Source: Flavobacteriales bacterium
Lineage (GTDB): Bacteria > Bacteroidota > Bacteroidia > Flavobacteriales > BACL11
Assembly: GCA_002710495.1 (NCBI GenBank)
Contig: PAKE01000056.1
Span: forward strand, 1 to 22,860
Direction of reading: 5' to 3'
Length of the DNA stretch: 22,860 nucleotides
The notes beneath the pieces are model-generated. The model worked only from the letters and a program-made list of their open reading frames with translations, made no database searches and was not told the origin of the DNA. This document shows, one piece after another, positions 15,803 to 22,860 of this stretch. Within the stretch, counting starts at the first letter, position 1; each line of letters opens with the position of its first letter. The position numbers and the translations under genes are program-made.

Positions 15803-17029
15803 ATGGAAGATTTATTAAAAAAATTTGAAGAAGAAAGTCCAGAAGTAGTCTTTGAGTGGCAGGATAAAAAGACTGATGCGAAGGGTTGGATTGTGATGAA
15901 TTCATTAAGAGGAGGAGCTGCAGCTGGAGGAACAAGAATGAGAGTTGGTGTTACAAAAGAAGAAGTTTTAGCGCTTGCTAAAACCATGGAAGTAAAATTT
16001 ACAGTTTCTGGGCCACCAATAGGAGGAGGGAAATCAGGAATAAACTTTGACCCAAAAGATCCTAGGAAGAAAGAAGTATTAGAAAGATGGTTTGCAGCTG
16101 CAAAACCATTTCTAAAATCATATTATGGCACTGGTGGGGATATGAATGTAGATGAAGTTCATGAAGTAATTCCAATTTGTGAAGAGAATGGTATATTATT
16201 CCCATTAGAAGGAGTTTTAAGAGGGTATCATAAAAAAGATGAAGAAGGCACCATGAAAATCATTAATCAGTTATCCGAAGGTGTCCCTTTGATTGTAAAA
16301 GAAAACAATTTAACTCCCGATACCAATAAAAATTATTCAGTAGGAGATTTAATTACTGGTTATGGAGTTTCTGAATCAATTTTGCATTACTACAATATTT
16401 ATGGTGGTCATGTAAAAGATAAAAGAGTAATCGTACAAGGTTGGGGGAATGTAGGAGGAGCAGCTGCTTTCTACCTCTCTCAAGCAGGAGCTATTATTGT
16501 AGGTATTATTGACAAAGTAGGAGGTGTAATAAAAGAAGATGGGTATACTTTTGAAGAGATAAAACATCTAGTAAATAGCAGAACTTCTAATTTCTTAGAA
16601 GCAGAAAACATGATGAGTTTTGAACAGGTAAATAAAAATATTTGGAGTATAGGAGCTGAAATTTTTGTTCCTGCGGCGGCTTCAAGGTTGTTATCTCAAA
16701 ACCAATTAGATCAAATGATCAACAATGGGCTGGAAGTGATTTCATCAGGAGCTAATGTTCCATTTGCTGATAAAGAAATATTTTTCGGACCGATATCAAA
16801 GAGTGCAGATGAAAGAGTAAGTGTTTTACCAGATTTTATTGCAAATTGTGGAATGGCAAGAGCATTCTCTTACCTTATGGAAGATCATATAGAAATGAAC
16901 GATACCACAATATTTAAGGCTGTATCAAACACAATAAAAAATGCGATACAAAACACATATAATATTAACAATAATAAAACTGCGATCTCAAAGACTGCTT
17001 TTGAAATTGCACTAAAACAACTTGTATAA
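15803..17029 (+). CDS. Glu/Leu/Phe/Val-type amino acid dehydrogenase
   Basis: This NAD(P)-dependent oxidative deaminase belongs to the Glu/Leu/Phe/Val dehydrogenase superfamily and converts an L-amino acid to its 2-oxo acid and ammonia. The 408 residues show K65 (TMEVKF, carboxylate binding), the catalytic lysine K77 in GPPIGGGKSGI and D113 in GTGGDMNVDE. These correspond to K68, K80 and D115 of leucine dehydrogenase. The Rossmann motif is VQGWGNVGGAAA. The leucine-dehydrogenase-like spacing argues for a branched-chain substrate, but the length lies between typical LeuDH (about 365) and GDH (about 420-450), so specificity is left open. It has a promoter box of its own, and its stop overlaps the MscS start by one base (TAATG at 17027-17031). 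Confidence 0.92.
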   Translation: MEDLLKKFEEESPEVVFEWQDKKTDAKGWIVMNSLRGGAAAGGTRMRVGVTKEEVLALAKTMEVKFTVSGPPIGGGKSGINFDPKDPRKKEVLERWFAAAKPFLKSYYGTGGDMNVDEVHEVIPICEENGILFPLEGVLRGYHKKDEEGTMKIINQLSEGVPLIVKENNLTPDTNKNYSVGDLITGYGVSESILHYYNIYGGHVKDKRVIVQGWGNVGGAAAFYLSQAGAIIVGIIDKVGGVIKEDGYTFEEIKHLVNSRTSNFLEAENMMSFEQVNKNIWSIGAEIFVPAAASRLLSQNQLDQMINNGLEVISSGANVPFADKEIFFGPISKSADERVSVLPDFIANCGMARAFSYLMEDHIEMNDTTIFKAVSNTIKNAIQNTYNINNNKTAISKTAFEIALKQLV

Positions 17030-18141
17030 TGGGGCAATTAAGATTTTTTTTAAAAACAGAATATTTAGAAAACTCAGCACAAACTTATTTAATCTTTGTT
17101 GCTGCAATTATTTTGGGATTAATTTTCAAAGGACTAATTTCTAGATATCTTAGTCACTCTCTTTATAAAGTAATAGGAAAGAAAGAGAAAAGGGTTGGAG
17201 TAGAGAAATTTGATAGTCTTTTAACTAGACCAATTGCATTTTTTATAATGTTATCTATTCTATATTTTGGATTTCATGCTGCTGAATTTAATTTTGAAGA
17301 ATTGAAGTCAACATTAGGAGAGGGATTATATAATGGATTAGAGATGATAGTTTCAAAATTATTCTCGCTTGTATTTATTTATTCTATTTTTCGAATCTTA
17401 CTTAGAATTGTGGATTATGTTGGGTTGATATTACTCAAACGATCTGAAGAAACAGAAAACAAAATGGATGATCAGTTAGTCCCATTTGCAATGGAAATCA
17501 TAAAATTTATTGTTTATATTTTTACAATTTTTATCATTTTAGGAAATGTTCTCGGTGTAAATGTCACTGCTCTTGTTACTGGACTTGGTATTGGAGGTCT
17601 TGCTCTTGCTATGGCTTCAAAAGAAAGTTTAGAAAACCTATTAGGTTCGTTTACAATTTTCTTAGACAAACCGTTTACTGTTGGAGATAATGTAACGGCT
17701 GGGACAATTACAGGAACAGTGGAAAAAGTTGGTTTCAGAAGCACTCAAATCAGAACTTTTGACAAAAGTCTAGTAACAGTTCCAAATAAAAAAATGATTG
17801 ATGCTGAACTAGACAATTTAGGAATGAGGCCTGTAAGAAGAGTTAAATTTGATATTGGTCTAAACTACGAAACAACAGCAGAACAAATAAAAAATATTGT
17901 ATCCGACATTCAAACTATGGTGGATGACCATCCAAAAACAAATGATGAAGGGAAAGTAAGATTCCAAGAATTTGGATCAAGTTCTTTAGATATACTTGTC
18001 ATATACTTTGTAGATAGTCCAACTTGGAATGATTTAATAGATGTGAGAGAAGATATAAATTATAAAATTATGGAGATTGTTAAAAAACATAATTCAGATT
18101 TTGCGTTCCCATCTACAACTGTATATTTGCAGAAAAATTAA
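17029..18141 (+). CDS. MscS-family mechanosensitive ion channel
   Basis: This small-conductance mechanosensitive channel of the inner membrane releases solutes on hypo-osmotic shock. The 370-residue protein has membrane helices at about 19-36, 71-87, 108-128 and 148-170. These are followed by the pore-lining, Gly/Ala-rich TM3 (VTALVTGLGIGGLALAMA) and the conserved beta-domain start FLDKPFTVGDNV. A cytoplasmic vestibule domain runs to the end (FDKSLVTVPNKKM, then VRFQEFGSSSLDILV). It has more N-terminal helices than E. coli MscS (286 residues). The start is set by a one-base overlap with the dehydrogenase stop, suggesting coupled translation. nhaD follows after 26 bp, which places two membrane ion-handling proteins side by side. 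Confidence 0.93.
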   Translation: MGQLRFFLKTEYLENSAQTYLIFVAAIILGLIFKGLISRYLSHSLYKVIGKKEKRVGVEKFDSLLTRPIAFFIMLSILYFGFHAAEFNFEELKSTLGEGLYNGLEMIVSKLFSLVFIYSIFRILLRIVDYVGLILLKRSEETENKMDDQLVPFAMEIIKFIVYIFTIFIILGNVLGVNVTALVTGLGIGGLALAMASKESLENLLGSFTIFLDKPFTVGDNVTAGTITGTVEKVGFRSTQIRTFDKSLVTVPNKKMIDAELDNLGMRPVRRVKFDIGLNYETTAEQIKNIVSDIQTMVDDHPKTNDEGKVRFQEFGSSSLDILVIYFVDSPTWNDLIDVREDINYKIMEIVKKHNSDFAFPSTTVYLQKN

Positions 18142-18167
18142 ATCTCTAATAAAAACACATAAATTTT

Positions 18168-19469
18168 ATGATTATTACACTTATGATTGTTGTATTCGTT
18201 TTAGGATACATGGCAATTGCATTAGAACATTCAATAAAAGTAGATAAAGCAGCGTCTGCACTTATTATTGGAGGATTATCATGGGCTCTTTTTGCTTTCA
18301 CAGGAATAAACCATCATGAACTAACTCATGAGATTCAACATCATATTGTAGATATTGCAGAAATATTATTCTTCTTACTTGGAGCGATGACTATTGTAGA
18401 ATTAATTGATGCTCATGAAGGATTTTCGATTATTACAGATAAAATAACCACAAAAAAGAAAGTTTTTTTAATGTGGATTCTGTGTACAATTACTTTCTTC
18501 TTCTCAGCAGCTTTGGACAATCTGACAACCGCTATTGTTATGGCCGCATTACTTCCAAAATTAATAAAAGATAAAGAAGATTTATGGATGTTTGCTGGTA
18601 TAGTAATCTTATCTGCAAATGCAGGTGGAGCATGGTCTCCTATTGGGGATGTTACCACCATTATGCTTTGGATTGGAGGGCAAGTAACAGCTTCTAATAT
18701 TATTACTTCAGTTTTCATACCCTCACTAGTATGTGCGTTAGTCCCACTTATTTATCTTTCTTTCCGACTAAAAGGAAGTGTAACAAGACCAGAAGAAACT
18801 GAGCTAAAAGAACATCATATTGACCCAACTACTCCATTTGAAAGAAATTTAATTTTCTACTTAGGTGTTGCAGGATTATTATTTGTTCCGATTTTTAAGA
18901 CTATTACACATTTACCTCCATATGTAGGAATGTTACTCTCTTTAGGTATCTTGTGGTTAGTTACAGAAATTATTCATAGAAGTAAAAACCATGAGCAAAA
19001 ATCTCAACTATCTGTAATTGCAGTACTAAAAAAGATAGACACGCCTACGATTTTCTTCTTCTTAGGAATTTTATTAGCTGTTGCAGCATTACAATCTGCA
19101 GGACAGTTGGATATTGTTGCAAAATATCTACAAAGAACTTTTAATGGTGATATTTATATTATTAATATTATTATTGGACTACTTTCTTCTATTGTAGACA
19201 ATGTTCCATTAGTAGCTGGAGCAATGGGAATGTATGATATTGGACCAGTAGCTGATGGGGTTCTAGCATTTCCACAAGATCATACTTTCTGGGAGTTCTT
19301 AGCATATTGTGCTGGTACTGGTGGATCAGTATTAATTATTGGATCCGCAGCAGGTGTTGCTGTTATGGGAATTTTAAAGATTGATTTTATTTGGTACTTG
19401 AAAAATATTTCTTTACTTGCTCTTATGGGCTATATTGCAGGAGCTGCTACGTATATCCTCATGCAATAA
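18168..19469 (+). CDS. nhaD: Na+/H+ antiporter NhaD
   Basis: NhaD is an ion-transporter-superfamily antiporter that exports Na+ (and Li+) in exchange for H+ across the inner membrane, common in marine and halotolerant bacteria. The 433-residue protein has about 12 hydrophobic segments. Hallmarks are ILFFLLGAMTIVELIDAHEGF near residue 65, SAALDNLTTAIVMA, the pore segment ANAGGAWSPIGDVTTIMLW, and a second inverted-repeat partner SSIVDNVPLVAGAMGMY; the paired DN motifs and the GD carry the ion-binding acids. The N-terminal loop is His-rich (INHHELTHEIQHH), as in some relatives. It lies 26 bp after MscS and 25 bp before exbB, so it is probably in the same transcript. The organism is therefore likely from a sodium-containing habitat (inference). 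Confidence 0.94.
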   Translation: MIITLMIVVFVLGYMAIALEHSIKVDKAASALIIGGLSWALFAFTGINHHELTHEIQHHIVDIAEILFFLLGAMTIVELIDAHEGFSIITDKITTKKKVFLMWILCTITFFFSAALDNLTTAIVMAALLPKLIKDKEDLWMFAGIVILSANAGGAWSPIGDVTTIMLWIGGQVTASNIITSVFIPSLVCALVPLIYLSFRLKGSVTRPEETELKEHHIDPTTPFERNLIFYLGVAGLLFVPIFKTITHLPPYVGMLLSLGILWLVTEIIHRSKNHEQKSQLSVIAVLKKIDTPTIFFFLGILLAVAALQSAGQLDIVAKYLQRTFNGDIYIINIIIGLLSSIVDNVPLVAGAMGMYDIGPVADGVLAFPQDHTFWEFLAYCAGTGGSVLIIGSAAGVAVMGILKIDFIWYLKNISLLALMGYIAGAATYILMQ

Positions 19470-19494
19470 AATATTAATTTATCGTTTACTAATT

Positions 19495-20166
19495 ATGATG
19501 GGAATCTTATTACAAGCACAAATAACTACTACTACCGAGCAAGATAATTTTATGGATATGTTAAGTAACATGGGTATTGGTGGAAATATAGTAATGGCTG
19601 TACTACTACTATTATCTATTCTTGCTATTTACATTCTAGTTGAACGATACTTTGCAATAAGAAAAGAAAGTTTAGAAGATGAAAATTTTCTGATGAGTAT
19701 CCGTAAATTTGTAGAAGAAAAAAATATTGATCAAGCTAAAAAACTTTGTAAAAATACAGATAGCCCTATTTCCAGGATGATTGAGAAAGGATTGGACAGA
19801 ATTGACAAACCAATGACAGATATCTCATCTTCCATAGAAAATCAGGGAAAATTGGAGATATACAAAATGGATAATAAGATTGCAAATCTTGCAACAATAT
19901 CTGGAGCTGCACCAATGATAGGTTTCTTAGGGACTGTTATAGGAATGATTATTGCATTCCAGAAAATGGCTAGAGAAACAACTGTAAGTCCTGCTGATTT
20001 AGCTGGTGGAATTTACACTGCTATGATTACCACAGCAGCTGGTTTAGTTGTAGGTATTATTGCCTATATTTCATATAATTATTTAGTAAATAAAGTGGAT
20101 AAAGTAATTTTTCAACTTGAAGCAAGAACTACCGAATTTTTAGACTTATTACACCACAATGATTAA
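19495..20166 (+). CDS. exbB: MotA/TolQ/ExbB proton channel subunit
   Basis: This inner-membrane stator subunit uses the proton-motive force, together with ExbD, to energise a TonB-type periplasmic transducer. The 223-residue reading uses the ATG at 19495; the next codon is also ATG, so either is possible. The frame is open upstream to 19417 but that part overlaps nhaD and has no family character. The first membrane helix is at about 31-49 (IVMAVLLLLSILAIYILVE). After a cytosolic domain come the paired helices of the ExbB core, with the signature GAAPMIGFLGTVIGMIIAF and then GGIYTAMITTAAGLVVGIIAY. exbD starts on the last base of its stop codon (TAATG). The typical exbB-exbD-tonB order is kept. 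Confidence 0.92.
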   Translation: MMGILLQAQITTTTEQDNFMDMLSNMGIGGNIVMAVLLLLSILAIYILVERYFAIRKESLEDENFLMSIRKFVEEKNIDQAKKLCKNTDSPISRMIEKGLDRIDKPMTDISSSIENQGKLEIYKMDNKIANLATISGAAPMIGFLGTVIGMIIAFQKMARETTVSPADLAGGIYTAMITTAAGLVVGIIAYISYNYLVNKVDKVIFQLEARTTEFLDLLHHND

Positions 20167-20591
20167 TGGCATTAAAAAGTAAAAATAAAGTAAGTGCAAA
20201 CTTCAATATGTCGTCTATGACAGATATTGTTTTTTTACTTTTAATATTTTTTATGCTAACCTCAACGCTTGTAACCCAAAATGCATTAGATTTACTTTTA
20301 CCAAAAAGCTCAAACAGTAACACTAACAATCCACCAACATCTGTGCAAATTGAGGATATAGATGGCAATGAGATACCAAATTTTTATATAGATGCTGATC
20401 GTGACAACCCTATAGAAATTAATAATCTAGAAAAAATATTATTAGAAAAATTAAATTCAAAAGAAGAGTCAGTTAAAGGAATCGTGTTAGAAGCTGATAA
20501 TACAGTAGATATAGGATATGTAGTAAAAGTTATGGAGATAGCTTCTAACAATAATTTTAAGATTGTATTGGCTACCTCCCAAGAAGAATAA
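20166..20591 (+). CDS. exbD: ExbD/TolR biopolymer transport protein
   Basis: ExbD is the single-helix partner that sits inside the ExbB pentamer and carries protons. The 141-residue protein has a short cytosolic N-terminus (MALKSKNKVSANFNMSSM) and one membrane helix (about 20-39). D20 in SSMTDIVFLLLIFFML lies at the position of the essential E. coli ExbD D25. A periplasmic domain of about 100 residues ends KIVLATSQEE, where the family commonly has a late beta-strand like ...VALAT. Its start overlaps the exbB stop by one base, and the TonB-like gene starts one base after its stop (TAAGATG), so the three subunits are probably translated in step. Confidence 0.93.
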   Translation: MALKSKNKVSANFNMSSMTDIVFLLLIFFMLTSTLVTQNALDLLLPKSSNSNTNNPPTSVQIEDIDGNEIPNFYIDADRDNPIEINNLEKILLEKLNSKEESVKGIVLEADNTVDIGYVVKVMEIASNNNFKIVLATSQEE

Positions 20592-20592
20592 G

Positions 20593-21426
20593 ATGGACAA
20601 GGAAAAGAAAGACAAAGTAAAAGGAATATGTGGAACTCTATTATTTCATGCTCTACTTTTATTTCTATTATCGTTACCATTTATGAGTTTAAGCTATGAA
20701 GATCCTCCAACAAGAAAAGGGGGGGGTAGCATTGCTATGAATCTTATTAAACAAGATCCTCCACCTCCTAAAGAAGTTTCTGATAAAGTCCCTGAGGAAA
20801 TTGAGATGATAGAGAATAAGAAGATTATTACCTCAGAAGAAGGAAAGTTGGAAGTGACTGATAATATCAATGAAAATAATGAAATACCTCCTGTGGAAGA
20901 GACACCGCCTGTAGAAGAGATACCTTCTGTGATAGAATTGACTGAGCAAGAAAAAGATTTCGACAAAAATAATGATGGAAAAATTGATATAGAAGAGCAG
21001 AAAAAACTTAATGAATTTTTAGAGAAGATTGGTGGAATTGGAGGTAAAGATGATGAGAAGTATAATGGAGATGGAGAGGAAGTGGAAGGTAAGGGTACTG
21101 GAGAAGGAAAAGGGTTTGGTGATGGACTTGATTTGGTTGGTAGTCATAATAGTATAGATCCTGCTACATTAGATTGTGAACAAGGTAAGGGAACAGGAGG
21201 TCTCACAATAAAAATAATAAGATCTCCATATGGAAAGATTGTAGAGATCGATGAAGAAAGTTTTAAAAGTACGCTAACAGGATTATCATTCTCTAGCCCT
21301 AAAAAACAAAAAGAACTTCTTAATTGTATTAAGAGAAAATATAATGAAACAATTGATAAAGGTAAAAAGGTAAAAATCTATGAGAAAGATCATCTCCATA
21401 CGCTTAAGTTAGACTTCATAAATTAA
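20593..21426 (+). CDS. TonB/TolA-like energy transducer with EF-hand loop and divergent C-terminus
   Basis: This 277-residue protein sits where Flavobacteriia encode a TonB-type transducer, directly after exbD. It has a short cytosolic tail, one membrane helix (about 12-33) with H19 at the position of the conserved TonB helix histidine, then DPPTRKGGGSIAMNL, as in Bacteroidota TonB proteins. A Pro/Glu-rich linker follows, with PPVEETPPVEEIP at about 103-115. Unusual parts are a complete EF-hand loop (D124 to E135, DKNNDGKIDIEE) flanked by helices, a Gly-rich stretch (about 148-185), and a C-terminal domain that lacks the usual TonB signature and has two cysteines (C195, C245). A run of eight G lies at codons 43-45. 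The start ATG at 20593 is one base after exbD; the frame extends upstream only inside exbD. Confidence 0.82.
   Translation: MDKEKKDKVKGICGTLLFHALLLFLLSLPFMSLSYEDPPTRKGGGSIAMNLIKQDPPPPKEVSDKVPEEIEMIENKKIITSEEGKLEVTDNINENNEIPPVEETPPVEEIPSVIELTEQEKDFDKNNDGKIDIEEQKKLNEFLEKIGGIGGKDDEKYNGDGEEVEGKGTGEGKGFGDGLDLVGSHNSIDPATLDCEQGKGTGGLTIKIIRSPYGKIVEIDEESFKSTLTGLSFSSPKKQKELLNCIKRKYNETIDKGKKVKIYEKDHLHTLKLDFIN
20719..20726 (+). repeat. Poly-G tract (G8) in the TonB-like gene
   Basis: Eight consecutive G encode Gly43-Gly45 right after the membrane helix, which is rare in such an AT-rich sequence. With nine G the next codon is TAG; with seven G a TGA follows four codons later. Any single-base slip would therefore stop the protein almost immediately. 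Confidence 0.9.
20962..20997 (+). other. EF-hand calcium-binding loop coding segment
   Basis: Residues 124-135 read DKNNDGKIDIEE, which fits every canonical EF-hand loop position: D1, N3, D5, G6, K7 (backbone ligand), I8, D9, E12. LTEQEKDF before and QKKLNEFLEKI after fit the flanking helices. It is a single copy in a periplasmic linker. Confidence 0.8.
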
Positions 21427-22634
21427 TGACCTATGCTGAAACAATAGATTATTTATTTAAAAAACTTCCAATCTACCAAAGAACAGGAGAAATTGCATAC
21501 AAAGCAGATATCGGAAATATTGTAAAAGCTTCTAAGATTCTGAAAAACCCTCATCTTAATTTCAAATCAGTACATATTGCCGGAACAAATGGAAAAGGTT
21601 CCACTGCTCATATGATTTCTTCTGTTCTACAAGAAGCAGGCTATAAAGTTGGACTATATACTTCTCCTCACTTAAAAGATTTTAGAGAACGAATTAAAAT
21701 TAATGGAAAGATGATTTCCAAAGAAGCTGTTGTAGATTTTGTTTATCAATACAAGATAGATTTTGAGAAAATAGAAATGTCATTTTTTGAGTTTACAGTT
21801 GCGATGGCTTTTAATTATTTTTCTGAAGAAGTAGATATTGCAATTATTGAAACAGGGCTTGGTGGAAGATTAGATAGTACAAATATTATTAAACCTCTAG
21901 TTTCTGTAATTACAAATATCGGATTTGATCACACTTCACTCTTAGGAAATACAATTGAAGAAATTTCTAATGAGAAAGCTGGTATTATTAAAAAAAATAC
22001 TACAGTTATTATTGGTAGGAGACAAAAAGAATGTGAAAAGATTTTCATTACAAAAGCTAAGGAGAATAATTCTTCAATTACTTTTTGCAGTGGAAAAGTC
22101 AATTATCAAACTGATTTAAAAGGGAATTATCAATCAGAAAATGTTCGTACTACTCTTTTTTCCATAAAGGAAATTCAAAAACAAGGATTTACAATCTCAG
22201 AGGAAAATATAAAGAAGGGATTAATGAGTGTGATGAAAAACACATCTCTTTTAGGAAGATGGCAAATTTTACAAAAAGAACCTCTAATCATATGCGATAG
22301 TGCTCATAATGAAGATGGAATTAAAGAAATAATAAAACAATTAAATGAAATAGATTACAAAGAATTACATTTTATATTAGGAACAGTAAACGACAAAAAT
22401 ATTGATAATATTCTTGGTCTTCTCCCAGAAAAAGCGAGATACTATTTCTGTCAGGCAAATATTCCCCGTTCATTAGAAAAGGAATCACTACAAACAGAAT
22501 CTAAAAAACATGGACTGTCTGGAGAAGTATATAATAGTGTTTCTCATGCTCTCAAAACAGCTGAAAAGAACGCAAGAAAAGAGGACTGTATATTTATTGG
22601 AGGAAGTACGTTTGTGGTTGCTGAAATAATTTAA
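21426..22634 (+). CDS. folC: Folylpolyglutamate synthase / dihydrofolate synthase FolC
   Basis: FolC is a Mur-ligase-superfamily enzyme that joins glutamate to dihydropteroate and extends the polyglutamate tail of folates in the cytosol, using ATP. The 402-residue protein shows the P-loop GTNGKGS at residues 53-59, then SPHLKDFRERIKING (the folate-binding omega-loop region), AIIETGLGGRLDSTN, ITNIGFDHTSLLGNT, EKAGIIK, and the C-terminal-domain segments LLGRWQIL and CDSAHNEDGI. Whether both activities are present cannot be told from sequence, but the single-copy FolC of bacteria is usually bifunctional. The ATG shares its A with the stop of the TonB-like gene (TAATG). It is the last protein gene of the run, and a tRNA gene with its own promoter follows after 60 bp. 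Confidence 0.95.
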   Translation: MTYAETIDYLFKKLPIYQRTGEIAYKADIGNIVKASKILKNPHLNFKSVHIAGTNGKGSTAHMISSVLQEAGYKVGLYTSPHLKDFRERIKINGKMISKEAVVDFVYQYKIDFEKIEMSFFEFTVAMAFNYFSEEVDIAIIETGLGGRLDSTNIIKPLVSVITNIGFDHTSLLGNTIEEISNEKAGIIKKNTTVIIGRRQKECEKIFITKAKENNSSITFCSGKVNYQTDLKGNYQSENVRTTLFSIKEIQKQGFTISEENIKKGLMSVMKNTSLLGRWQILQKEPLIICDSAHNEDGIKEIIKQLNEIDYKELHFILGTVNDKNIDNILGLLPEKARYYFCQANIPRSLEKESLQTESKKHGLSGEVYNSVSHALKTAEKNARKEDCIFIGGSTFVVAEII

Positions 22635-22673
22635 TTTTCTTTTCAAGAATCTTTATTGTATTATAAATTAAAT

Positions 22674-22681
22674 TATATTTG
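22674..22681 (+). promoter_or_regulatory. -7 box upstream of tRNA-Val
   Basis: TATATTTG matches TAnnTTTG and ends 13 bases before the mature tRNA 5' end. A TTG at 22656-22658 may serve as -33 but the 15-bp spacing is shorter than usual. Confidence 0.6.
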
Positions 22682-22694
22682 CACTCCTAATTTC

Positions 22695-22772
<78 letters not shown>

Positions 22773-22777
22773 AAAAG

Positions 22778-22804
22778 AAACCCACTCAAATGAGTGGGTT
22801 TTTT
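22778..22804. terminator. Bidirectional rho-independent terminator after tRNA-Val
   Basis: AAACCCACTCA (22778-22788) pairs with TGAGTGGGTTT (22791-22801), and more T follow to 22804. On the minus strand the same stem is followed by TTTCTTTTT, so it could end transcription from both sides. It lies 8 bp after the tRNA. Confidence 0.88.
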
Positions 22805-22805
22805 A

Positions 22806-22860
22806 TTAATGATTTTTATACTTTTCTATAAAAAGAAATATCTTTCGAAACATATCATTA
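22806..22860 (-). CDS. Possible C-terminus of a minus-strand gene at the right edge
   Basis: From the right edge a minus-strand frame is open for 17 codons, reading NDMFRKIFLFIEKYKNH, and stops at TAA (22808-22806), 2 bp from the bidirectional terminator. The fit between the stop and the terminator, and the convergent layout, suggest the end of a gene that begins outside the window. The stretch is too short to identify, and an open frame of this length can arise by chance. Confidence 0.3.
   Translation of the reverse strand, partial: NDMFRKIFLFIEKYKNH

Noticed and set aside
17045..17052. T8 run near the start of the MscS gene and an A8 run in murF (8944-8951) as further phase-variation tracts.
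   Set aside because: A and T runs of this length are expected in a roughly 70% AT genome, unlike the G8 tract.
19417..19494. Upstream-extended exbB overlapping nhaD by 53 bases.
   Set aside because: The extension is the shifted reading of the nhaD end and adds a non-family N-terminus; the ATG at 19495 fits the family length.
20563..20592. Upstream TTG start for the TonB-like gene inside exbD.
   Set aside because: MDKEKKDKVKGICGTLLFHA from 20593 is a standard short cytosolic tail plus helix, and the ATG directly follows the exbD stop.

Overview
The window comes from a low-GC (about 30% by eye) member of the Bacteroidota, most likely Flavobacteriales. The evidence is a set of type IX secretion and gliding genes (porV, porU, a PorP/SprF protein, gldJ), repeated matches to the Bacteroidota -7 promoter box TAnnTTTG, A/T-rich start regions with almost no Shine-Dalgarno sequences, and nearly universal TAA stops. 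All recognisable genes look chromosomal. I see no insertion sequence, phage gene, integrase or CRISPR array.

Left part (1-8637): the 3' end of a DUF4442-like gene converges on a minus-strand group porU > porV > ispF. From the 131-bp region upstream of porU, a divergent pair (PorP/SprF protein, gldJ) runs on the plus strand. This places an outer-membrane sortase, its shuttle protein, a PorP-type barrel and the GldJ lipoprotein at one locus. A rho-independent terminator follows gldJ and ends 5 bp before the murF start codon.

Middle (8693-14612): murF (plus) converges on a minus-strand operon of acyl-CoA dehydrogenase > SLBB/Wza-type polysaccharide export protein > Wzz-type chain-length protein. 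The SLBB gene is split by one in-frame TAG codon; the frame is otherwise open for 827 codons.

Right part (14687-22634): from overlapping back-to-back promoters with the acyl-CoA dehydrogenase, a plus-strand run encodes anmK, a Leu/Glu-type dehydrogenase, an MscS channel, the NhaD antiporter, ExbB, ExbD, a TonB-like transducer and folC. Most of these genes are nearly touching or overlap by one base (TAATG). The TonB-like gene carries a G8 tract just after its membrane helix, a textbook EF-hand loop in its periplasmic linker, and a C-terminal domain that barely resembles TonB. A tRNA-Val(TAC) with its own promoter box and a terminator close the window, and a minus-strand gene may end at the right edge.

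The observations I rate highest are the amber-interrupted export gene, the poly-G and EF-hand features of the TonB-like protein, and the terminator abutting murF.
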